DNA of 64,000 nucleotides from Streptomyces mirabilis (GTDB taxonomy: Bacteria > Actinomycetota > Actinomycetes > Streptomycetales > Streptomycetaceae). Made by a program: the position numbers and the translations under genes. The stretch covers positions 868,001 through 932,000 of the forward strand of contig NZ_JBCJKP010000001.1 of NCBI RefSeq assembly GCF_039503195.1. The letters run 5' to 3'. This document shows, one piece after another, positions 17,507-24,430 of this stretch. The notes beneath the pieces were generated by a model that saw nothing but the letters and a program-made list of their open reading frames with translations, did no database searches and had not been told where the DNA came from. Each line of letters opens with the position of its first letter. Position 1 is the stretch's first letter.

Positions 17507-19021
17507 TCACCTGGCCCTCGGCGGTTTGATCCACCCCAGCGACCGCTCGACGGCGCGCTGCCAGTTGTCGTATTCGAGGTCCCGCCGCTCGGGGTCCATG
17601 TCCGGCAGCCACTGGGCGGCCCGATGCCAGTTGCGGCGCAGCACTTCCAGGTCCGGCCAGTAGCCGGAGGCAAGCCCCGCGGCGTAGGCGGCGCCGAGGG
17701 AGACCGTCTCGGCGACCATGGGCCGCACCACGGGCACATCGAGCACATCGGCGACGAACTGCATGAGCAGGTTGTCCGCCGTCATGCCGCCGTCCACCTT
17801 GAGCTCCTTCAGCGCGACCGGGAAGTCGGCGTTCATGGCGTCGACGACCTCGCGCGTCTGCCAGCCGGTGGCCTCCAGGACGGCTCTGGCCAGGTGTCCC
17901 TTGGTGATGTAGGAGGTCAGACCGACGATGACACCGCGTGCGTCGCTGCGCCAGTGGGGTGCGAAGAGACCCGAGAACGCGGGGACGATGTAGCAACCGC
18001 CGTTGTCATCGACCGTCCGCGCGAGCGTCTCGATCTCCGGCGCGCTGTTGATCAGTCCCAGTCGGTCACGGAACCACTGGACCAGCGAGCCGGTGACGGC
18101 TATCGATCCTTCCAGGGCATAGACCGGGGGCTGGTCCCCGATCTTGTACGCGACGGTCGTGAGGAGTCCGTGCCGGGACCGCACGAGATCGGTACCGGTG
18201 TTGAGCAGCAGAAAGCTGCCCGTTCCGTACGTGCACTTCGCCTCACCCGGTGTGAAGCAGGTCTGGCCGAACAGAGCGGCCTGCTGATCACCGAGGGCTG
18301 CCGTGATGCGGACACCCGGGAGGACCGAGCGGGCATCCCCGTAGCCCTCGGCCGAGGACCGGATCTCGGGCAGCATGGGGCGGGGAACCCCGAAGAACTC
18401 CAGCAGCTCCTCGTCCCAGGTGAGGGCCCGTATGTTCATCAGCATGGTGCGACTGGCGTTGGTGGCGTCGGTGATGTGCAGACCACCGTCCGCGCCCCCG
18501 GTGAGGTTCCAGATCAGCCAGGTCTCCATCGTGCCGAACAGCACCTCGCCGTCCTTGGCGCGCTGATCCAGCCCGTTCACGTGGTCGAACAGCCAGCGGA
18601 TCCGCGGTGCCGAGAAGTAGGTCGAGGGGGGCAGACCGCAACGCTCGAGAAAGAATTCGTCCCCGGGCCGCTTTCTCAGGTCCTCGACGAGCGGTGCCGT
18701 ACGCGTGTCCTGCCAGACGATCGCCCTGCCCAGCGGCGCACCCGTCCGCCGGTCCCACAGCACCGTCGTCTCGCGCTGATTGGCGATACCGATGGCGGCG
18801 ACCTCTCCCGCGCCGACGTCGGCGTCGGAGAGCGCCTCGGGCATGATGCGCCGCAGATTGCGCCAGATCTCGACGGCGTCGTGCTCGACCCAGCCGGGCT
18901 TGGGGAAGTGCTGCTGATGCTCCCGCTGGACGACCGACACCAGCCGCCCGTGGTGGTCGAACAGAATGCATCGGGTGGAGTTGGTGCCCTGATCGATGGA
19001 CATCACATACCGTTCAACCAT
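17507..19021 (-). CDS. glpK: glycerol kinase
   Basis: 504 residues, the normal length for GlpK. It phosphorylates glycerol to sn-glycerol 3-phosphate with ATP in the cytosol. Diagnostic FGGY-kinase segments are MSIDQGTNSTRCILFD, AIGIANQRETTVLWDRRTG, WQDTRTAPLVEDL, KCTYGTGSFLLLNTG, ALEGSIAVTGSLVQWFRD, PAFSGLFAPHWRSDARG and LKVDGGMTADNLLMQFVADVL. It follows an IclR-type regulator by 42 bp on the same strand. Unlike the usual streptomycete glycerol operon, no facilitator (glpF) or dehydrogenase (glpD) gene adjoins it, so it is probably a second, stand-alone copy. Confidence 0.95.
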   Translation of the reverse strand: MVERYVMSIDQGTNSTRCILFDHHGRLVSVVQREHQQHFPKPGWVEHDAVEIWRNLRRIMPEALSDADVGAGEVAAIGIANQRETTVLWDRRTGAPLGRAIVWQDTRTAPLVEDLRKRPGDEFFLERCGLPPSTYFSAPRIRWLFDHVNGLDQRAKDGEVLFGTMETWLIWNLTGGADGGLHITDATNASRTMLMNIRALTWDEELLEFFGVPRPMLPEIRSSAEGYGDARSVLPGVRITAALGDQQAALFGQTCFTPGEAKCTYGTGSFLLLNTGTDLVRSRHGLLTTVAYKIGDQPPVYALEGSIAVTGSLVQWFRDRLGLINSAPEIETLARTVDDNGGCYIVPAFSGLFAPHWRSDARGVIVGLTSYITKGHLARAVLEATGWQTREVVDAMNADFPVALKELKVDGGMTADNLLMQFVADVLDVPVVRPMVAETVSLGAAYAAGLASGYWPDLEVLRRNWHRAAQWLPDMDPERRDLEYDNWQRAVERSLGWIKPPRAR

Positions 19022-19063
19022 GATCCGGTCTGCCTTCCGATGTGTCGAGGAGGCGGGGTTCTC

Positions 19064-19828
19064 CTAGCGTGCTGCTCCCAGATCTCTGGAGATCGCCCGT
19101 GCGGCCTCGCGAAGCAGGGTGATCAGGTTCGGCCGGGGACGGCCGTGGCTGTCGCAGATCCTCTCGACCGGGCCGGAGAGGCCGACGGCGCCCACGACGA
19201 GGCCGCCGTGCCCGCGGATCGGCGAGGCGATACCGGCCTCCCCCATGCTCATCTCCTGGATCTCCGCGGCCCAGCCGACTTCCCGGACCCCGGCGAGCGC
19301 GCGGGTGAGTTTCTCCGGTGCGACCAGGGTGTGCCGGGTGTAGGCCTCCAGCCCGGCTTCCGAGGCCGACTCCAGGGACGCGGTTCCGTACGCCAGCAGC
19401 ACCTTGCCGAGCGAGGAGGCGTGCAGAGGCAGCAGTGAACCCACGTCCAGGGTCTGGAGGGTGTCGTCCGGCCGGAACACGTGATGGATCACGAGGACCT
19501 GGCCCTCGAAGGGGGTGCCCAGGCGGACCGCTTCCCCACTACGGGCGGCCAGGGCATCGGCCCAGTTGATGGAGCGCGACCGCAGCTCATTGATGTCGAG
19601 GTAGCTCGTGCCGAGGTGCAGCAGCGCCGCGCCGAGCTGGTACTTTCCCGTCGACGCGTCCTGCTCCACGAAATCCACGTGCTGGAGGGTGCGGAGAATG
19701 CCGTGCGCCGTGCCCTTCGCCAGCCCGAGCGAGGCCGCCACCTCGCCGAGCCCGAGTCGACGGGGCCCACCAGCGAGCAGACGCAAGATCGCCGCCGCCC
19801 GTTCGATCGACTGGACTGGGCCGGCCAT
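19064..19828 (-). CDS. IclR-family regulator, GylR-like
   Basis: 254 residues. An N-terminal winged helix (QSIERAAAILRLLAGG, then LGLGEVAASLGLAKGTAHGILRTLQ) precedes an IclR effector domain (YQLGAALLHLGTSYLD, LHASSLGKVLLAYG, EAGIASPIRGHGGLVVGAVGLSGPVERI). It resembles GylR, the glycerol-operon regulator of streptomycetes, from memory of that protein; together with the following glpK, a glycerol or glycerol-3-phosphate response is the natural inference. No Shine-Dalgarno is seen. TAGGCT lies 6 nt before the ATG, so the mRNA is probably leaderless. Confidence 0.85.
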   Translation of the reverse strand: MAGPVQSIERAAAILRLLAGGPRRLGLGEVAASLGLAKGTAHGILRTLQHVDFVEQDASTGKYQLGAALLHLGTSYLDINELRSRSINWADALAARSGEAVRLGTPFEGQVLVIHHVFRPDDTLQTLDVGSLLPLHASSLGKVLLAYGTASLESASEAGLEAYTRHTLVAPEKLTRALAGVREVGWAAEIQEMSMGEAGIASPIRGHGGLVVGAVGLSGPVERICDSHGRPRPNLITLLREAARAISRDLGAAR

Positions 19829-19834
19829 GAGGCG

Positions 19835-19967
19835 AGCCTAGTACCGCCACGGAGGGTTCGCTTTACGTGCAGGCCACCGTCGGTTCACCACCGGGCGAAG
19901 GTGAGCGTTCGGTAATGGCGACCGCCGTTCATTGACCGGCCCCACTTCGCTTCCTACCGTTCACTGA
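19835..19967 (-). promoter_or_regulatory. iclR-glpK promoter with repeated GTTC elements (candidate operator)
   Basis: On the minus strand a -10-like TAGGCT (19835-19840) sits 6 nt from the iclR ATG. Upstream, read on the plus strand, four related elements occur: GGTTCACC (19882-19889), GCGTTCGGTAAT (19905-19916), CCGTTCATTGA (19924-19934) and CCGTTCACTGA (19957-19967). The last two agree at 10 of 11 positions. Such an array upstream of an autoregulated IclR gene is a plausible binding region; binding itself is inferred. Confidence 0.4.
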
Positions 19968-20026
19968 GGCCCGGCAACGCGCGCTGAGGCTCGGCAACCC
20001 GCCGACAGCGCTCCGGAGGAGAAGAC

Positions 20027-20452
20027 ATGGCGGCACAGCTCAATACGATGCTTCGGGAGGCGGTCGAACACGTCGGTCCGCTGCCTCACGTCGCCGAGGT
20101 CGTCTCGGCCGCACGCCGGCGGGTGAAGGCGGTCCTCGCCGACTGGAACGTGTCCTGCGAGATCGCCGAGGACTGTCTTCTGGTGGTGTCGGAGCTGCTC
20201 ACCAACGCGATCGTCCACGCCCTGCCCCCGGCGGAGCTGCGCCTGTCCTGGGTACGGGCCGAGGGGCTCAGCACGCTGCGCGTCGAAGTCACCGACGCAG
20301 GATCCAAGCTTCCGGCCGGACAGTCGCCCCCGGGAATCGATCCGGACGAACACGGCCGGGGCCAGGAGATCGTCCACGCGCTGGCGGCTCGGCACGGCAT
20401 ACGTGTCCACTCCGGCGGAATCACTCGCTGGGCCGATCTCGTCGCACCCTGA
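20027..20452 (+). CDS. RsbW-like ATP-binding (anti-sigma type) regulatory protein
   Basis: 141 residues, a lone HATPase_c_2 domain. The N-box is LLVVSELLTNAIVHA, followed by LRVEVTDAGSKLP and the G-box region DEHGRGQEIVHALAARHGI. Streptomycetes carry many such small kinases. They bind sigma factors or phosphorylate STAS anti-anti-sigma proteins, and only a few have known partners. GGAGGAG lies just before the ATG. It is divergent from iclR and has no adjacent sigma or STAS gene, so the partner is unknown. Confidence 0.8.
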   Translation: MAAQLNTMLREAVEHVGPLPHVAEVVSAARRRVKAVLADWNVSCEIAEDCLLVVSELLTNAIVHALPPAELRLSWVRAEGLSTLRVEVTDAGSKLPAGQSPPGIDPDEHGRGQEIVHALAARHGIRVHSGGITRWADLVAP

Positions 20453-20506
20453 GAGCAAACCTCTCGTTGGGGCATGTCTCACTCCGTGTGAAACGAACTC
20501 TGCCGA

Positions 20507-21541
20507 TCAGCCGTGTCGGCGCAGGTCGTGGAAGAAGTCCTCGATGACGTGGAGGTGCCCGGAGCGGGCCGTCTCGTTGTAGACGTATGCGCCGACGGCG
20601 AGGTCGAGCACACCGAGTCCGAAGGGTGAGAACACCAGGGGCCGGTCGGTGGGCGGTGTCACTCGGCCGGTCATGACATCGGCGAGTGTTCCGTGCAGGA
20701 AGTCACGGTTGCCGGTGAGCTGCTCGGCCAGATGGGGGGACGTGCCGGCCTTGAGGCAGTGGTCCACGTCGTCGACGATGTTCGCCGAGGCGAGGATGAC
20801 CTCGGGTGCGAGGTCGCGCAGGGACACGTGCAGGACCAGGGGGTTGTGGTCGAACCAGGCCGGGTCGCCGATGTGCGGCCGGCCCGCGACGGTGGCGAAG
20901 ACGACGAGGTCGCTGGAGCGGATGACCGCCTCGGGAGTCTCGTGCACGGTGACCTGTCCCGTGGCGTCGCTCTGTTGGACGTGGTCGCGGAAACCGGCGG
21001 CACTGTCGCCCGACAGGTCGTGGACGCCGGTCTCCTCGAAGGACCATCCCAGGGCTGTCAGGAAGGTGTGGATGTAGCGGGCGATCAGACCCGTACCGAA
21101 GAACCCGATGCGGGTGGGGCGCAGCCGGTTGCGGGTGAGGTGGTCGGCGGCCAGTGCCGCCGACGCGGCGGTTCTGGTGGCGCTGATGATGGAGCTTTCC
21201 AGGCAGGCGAAGGGGTAGCCCGTGTCGTGGTCGTTGAGGATCAGCACCGCGGAGGCCCTGGGGATGCCGGCCTGGACGTTGTCCGGAAAGCTGGAGATCC
21301 ATTTGATGCCGTCCACCGGCGCCGGTCCGCCGATCGAGGCGGGCAGCGCGATGATCCGGGCGGTGGGCCGGTCGGGAAAGCGCAGGAAGTAGGACGGGGG
21401 GTTGACCGACTCTCCGGCGGCGTGCAGGTGATAGGTGGCCTCGACGAGGTCCACGATCTGCTTCTCCCGATCCTGAAGGGCGTACTGGACCTGGGCGCCG
21501 GAGATCACTGCGAAGGTCGGCACGAGGTGCGGCTGGGACAT
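20507..21541 (-). CDS. sbnB: SbnB-like N-(2-amino-2-carboxyethyl)-L-glutamate dehydrogenase (Dap synthesis)
   Basis: 344 residues of the ornithine cyclodeaminase/mu-crystallin family. Visible are PSYFLRFPDRPTARIIALPA, GIKWISSFPDN, RASAVLILNDHDTGYPFACLESSIISATRTAASAA, and the Rossmann stretch IGFFGTGLIARYIHTFL that binds NAD. SbnB oxidatively hydrolyses N-(1-amino-1-carboxyl-2-ethyl)-glutamate to L-2,3-diaminopropionate plus 2-oxoglutarate. The SbnA partner lies across the cluster at 27564-28550, which supports this over an ornithine cyclodeaminase. ATG 21541 follows GGAG by 6 nt. It is the last gene of the minus-strand operon. Confidence 0.85.
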   Translation of the reverse strand: MSQPHLVPTFAVISGAQVQYALQDREKQIVDLVEATYHLHAAGESVNPPSYFLRFPDRPTARIIALPASIGGPAPVDGIKWISSFPDNVQAGIPRASAVLILNDHDTGYPFACLESSIISATRTAASAALAADHLTRNRLRPTRIGFFGTGLIARYIHTFLTALGWSFEETGVHDLSGDSAAGFRDHVQQSDATGQVTVHETPEAVIRSSDLVVFATVAGRPHIGDPAWFDHNPLVLHVSLRDLAPEVILASANIVDDVDHCLKAGTSPHLAEQLTGNRDFLHGTLADVMTGRVTPPTDRPLVFSPFGLGVLDLAVGAYVYNETARSGHLHVIEDFFHDLRRHG

Positions 21542-21584
21542 GACGGGCTCCAGTGCGAGGGAAAGGTCGGGGGTCGTACGGCGC

Positions 21585-21776
21585 TCACCTCGCCGGTCGG
21601 CGACCACGCGGCCCTGCGCAGCGGCTCGGCCATGGCGAGGACCTCGCGTGGCCCTTGGAAGGCCTCGCTGCTGTGCGCTCAGGCAGGCGAACAACAGGGA
21701 TGTCGGTGTGCGGGGTCGGGGGTCCGCCGGGGTTCAGGTGCACCTCGACGAGGGACGCCGGGGCCGCGTACCGCAT
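21585..21776 (-). CDS. possible small protein in the Dap polymer operon
   Basis: A 63-codon reading frame. Its ATG at 21776 is preceded at good distance by AAAGGA, which belongs to the triple repeat next to it. The first 30 residues (MRYAAPASLVEVHLNPGG...) look protein-like; the rest is Arg/Pro-rich like non-coding frames. It does not carry the MbtH signature. It may be a real small peptide, a leader for sbnB, or a truncated relic. No homologue is recognised. Confidence 0.35.
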   Translation of the reverse strand: MRYAAPASLVEVHLNPGGPPTPHTDIPVVRLPERTAARPSKGHARSSPWPSRCAGPRGRRPAR

Positions 21777-21784
21777 GGTGCTGA

Positions 21785-21844
21785 TCCTTTCGATGTCGGT
21801 CAGGTCCTTTCGATGTCGGTCAGGTCCTTTCGATGTCGGTCAGG
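21785..21844. repeat. perfect 3 x 20-bp tandem repeat containing a Shine-Dalgarno sequence
   Basis: Three identical 20-bp units, TCCTTTCGATGTCGGTCAGG on the plus strand, run from 21785 to 21844. On the coding (minus) strand each unit contains GAAAGGA. The outermost unit overlaps the NRPS stop codon (21840-21842), and the innermost supplies the ribosome binding site of the small ORF that starts at 21776. Copy number could change by slippage and alter spacing between NRPS and downstream genes. Confidence 0.85.
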
Positions 21845-24395
21845 CGGAGGTCGGTGGTGGGGTCGTGTGGCGTTGGGGTCCGTGGTCGACCAGCGCGGCG
21901 AGGTCGGTGAGGACCGGGTGTGCGGTGACGTCCTTGAGGGAGACCGCGCGGTCCAGGGTGATGGCGAGCTTCACCGCCGAGAGGGAGGTGCCGCCGCGGT
22001 CGAAGAAGTGGTCGCGGCGTCCGATCCGGTCCTGCGGGACACCGAGGACCTTCGCCCAGGCGGCCGCCAGGCGCTGCTCGGTCGACGTGACCGGCGGCTG
22101 GTGCTCGTCGTCGGTGGTGGCGGGTGCTGCGGCGAGTGCCGCCAGGGCCTTCTTGTCGATCTTGCTGTTGGCGGTCAGCGGCAGGCTTTCGCGCCAGTGG
22201 AAGGCCGACGGGACCATGTACTCGGGCAGCGACTCGGCGAGCCGGTCGCTGAGGGTCCCCGTGTCCAGGGGTTTCGGGCCGGAATAGAAGGCGACCAAGT
22301 GCTTGCTCCGGTCGGCGCGTTCGACCGTCACCACCGCGCCGTCGCGGACACCGGGGAGACGAAGCAGAGTGTTCTCGATCTCGCCGATCTCGATCCGGAA
22401 GCCGCGGATCTTGACCTGGGCGTCGCGGCGGCCGAGGAACTCCAGCTTGCCCGAAGGGTGCCAGCGGCCGTGGTCGCCGCCGAGGTACAGCCGTGTGCCT
22501 TCGCGGTGCGGATCGACCAGATAGGAGGCCCGGGTGAGTTCGGGGTCGTTGATGTAGCCGCGGCCGACGCAGACCCCGGAGAAAGCGATCACGCCCGGAG
22601 CGCCGAGCGGCACCGGGGTGAGGTGTTCGTCGACGACGTGGACGCGTACGTTGTTGACGGCGCGGCCGAGCAGGATGCGGTCCGGCGCCCGGTCCATGAC
22701 CTCGTGGTTGGTGTCGTCCGAGGTCTCGGTCAGCCCGTAGGCGTTGACCAGCTTGATCCCGGGCTGGACGGCGAACCAGCGCTCGGCGAGTTCCTTCTTC
22801 AACGCCTCGCCGGTGACCGACACGAACCGCAGGTCCGGCAGCGGGCGGGGGCGCTGTTCGAGCTCCGTCAGGACGGCTTCGAGGTAGGACGGCACGACCT
22901 GGAGGACGGTGACCTCGCCGTCGGTGAGGGTGTCGAGGAAGCGGGGTACGTCGAGGATGACGTCCTGTGCGACCAGCAGGGTCCGCCCGCCGACCAGCAG
23001 CGCGCAGACCAACTGCCACAGGGAGATGTCGAAGCACTGGGGCGCGGTCTGGGCCACCACGTGTCCCTCGCCGACGTGGAGGTCGTCGATCTTGGCGTAG
23101 AGGTGGTTGAGCATGCCCGCGTGCTCGCACATCGCGCCCTTGGGCTCACCGGTGGAGCCGGAGGTGAAGTAGATGTAGGCGAGCTGGTCGGGCGTGACCG
23201 GGATGCCGAGATCACCGTCGGGGTGGTCTTCCGCGTAGGCCGTGTCGACGAGGAGCCGCTCGGTTCCGGGAAGGGAGTCGAGGGCCCGGTCGAGGGTGGT
23301 GGTGCTGCCGGGTTCGGTCAGCACCAGGGTGCATGCGGCGCGGGAGAGCGTGGCGGCGATGCGTGCGGCCGGGAAGTGCGGCTCGACGGGGAGGTAGGCG
23401 CCTCCGGCCTTGAAGACCGCGATGACGGCGGCCAGCCAGTCCAGATTGCGTGCGGTCACCACCGCGACCACGCTTTCGCGGGCGAGCCCACGAGCTACCA
23501 GGGCGCGGGCGAGCCGGTTGGCCCGGGCGTTGAGTTCCGCGTACGTCCACTGCCGGTCGGCATGCACGGCGGCGACGGCGTCCGGATGCTTGCGCACCCG
23601 GTCCTCGAACAGCTCGTGCATCCGCGCGTCGGGCAGTTCCCGGACCGGTCCGGCCAATTGGTCGAGCTGGAACCGCAATTCCTCGGCGGACAGCAGGCTC
23701 TGGTGCGTGTGCTCGGCATCGGGGTCGGCGGTGATCAGCGCGAGCGCGGTCAGGTGGTAGCCGGCGATACGGGCGGCGCTGTCGGCGTCGAGCGCGTCGG
23801 TGCGGTAGCGCAGCCGCAGTACGAGCCGCCCGTCGTGGTGACGGACGCCCACCCGCAGTGCGGTGTCCTCGGTGAGGGCTCCGTCGATCGCGGCGGGATC
23901 GAGAACGGACTCGGTGGGGTCGAAGAGGGTCTCGGTGAGGTCGAGGACGGTCCCGAACAGCGGCCCGGTCAGGCCCAGTTCGCTCTTCAGAGCGTCGATG
24001 TCCTCGGCCGGGACGTCCTGGTGCGCCGGCAGTTCGGTGGCGACCTGGTGGGCGTGGTGCAGCAACTCGCGCCAGGAGGCGGGCGCGGTGGTGAGCCGGC
24101 ACAGGAGCGGGCTGCCGCCCCGGGCGACGTAGCCGGTGGTGATCTCCCTCTCTCCGGACAGTGCCGCGACCACCTTGGCGTGCGCGGTCAGCAGGAGCGA
24201 GGCCGGTGGTACCGCCAGCTCCGCCGCCAGACGGCGCAGCCCGGTCACGGTGTCCTCGGGGACCGGTGTCTCGTACTCCCCCACGCCGGGCACGGGCTGA
24301 AGGGTCCAGCGTGGGGCGGGGGTGAAGCCCCCGGCTGTCAGTGCGTCGCGCCAGTATGCGCGGGCGGTCCGACTGGGACTGACATGCGTGTCCAT
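21840..24395 (-). CDS. NRPS adenylation-thiolation protein with partial condensation-like N-terminus
   Basis: 851 residues. Residues about 1-240 resemble only the second half of a condensation domain (RAYWRDALTAGGF to GYHLTALALI); the catalytic HHxxxDG half is missing. A complete A domain follows (about 265-765): A3 FTSGSTGEPKG, A4 FDISLWQLV, A5 NAYGLTETSDD, A8 GRRDAQVKIRGFRIEIGEIE, A10 LTANSKIDKKAL. A T domain is at about 775-840 (FFDRGGTSLSAVKL, phosphopantetheine Ser). Read by eye, the pocket residues are D-I-W-S-S-T-A-D-D-K; the two inner Asp fit a cationic substrate such as Dap. It lies between the Dap genes and a Pls-like membrane protein. GAGGAAAG precedes the ATG. Confidence 0.88.
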   Translation of the reverse strand: MDTHVSPSRTARAYWRDALTAGGFTPAPRWTLQPVPGVGEYETPVPEDTVTGLRRLAAELAVPPASLLLTAHAKVVAALSGEREITTGYVARGGSPLLCRLTTAPASWRELLHHAHQVATELPAHQDVPAEDIDALKSELGLTGPLFGTVLDLTETLFDPTESVLDPAAIDGALTEDTALRVGVRHHDGRLVLRLRYRTDALDADSAARIAGYHLTALALITADPDAEHTHQSLLSAEELRFQLDQLAGPVRELPDARMHELFEDRVRKHPDAVAAVHADRQWTYAELNARANRLARALVARGLARESVVAVVTARNLDWLAAVIAVFKAGGAYLPVEPHFPAARIAATLSRAACTLVLTEPGSTTTLDRALDSLPGTERLLVDTAYAEDHPDGDLGIPVTPDQLAYIYFTSGSTGEPKGAMCEHAGMLNHLYAKIDDLHVGEGHVVAQTAPQCFDISLWQLVCALLVGGRTLLVAQDVILDVPRFLDTLTDGEVTVLQVVPSYLEAVLTELEQRPRPLPDLRFVSVTGEALKKELAERWFAVQPGIKLVNAYGLTETSDDTNHEVMDRAPDRILLGRAVNNVRVHVVDEHLTPVPLGAPGVIAFSGVCVGRGYINDPELTRASYLVDPHREGTRLYLGGDHGRWHPSGKLEFLGRRDAQVKIRGFRIEIGEIENTLLRLPGVRDGAVVTVERADRSKHLVAFYSGPKPLDTGTLSDRLAESLPEYMVPSAFHWRESLPLTANSKIDKKALAALAAAPATTDDEHQPPVTSTEQRLAAAWAKVLGVPQDRIGRRDHFFDRGGTSLSAVKLAITLDRAVSLKDVTAHPVLTDLAALVDHGPQRHTTPPPTSA

Positions 24396-24430
24396 CGGGT
24401 CTTTCCTCTGCTTGTCGGCGGCGCGCGGTG

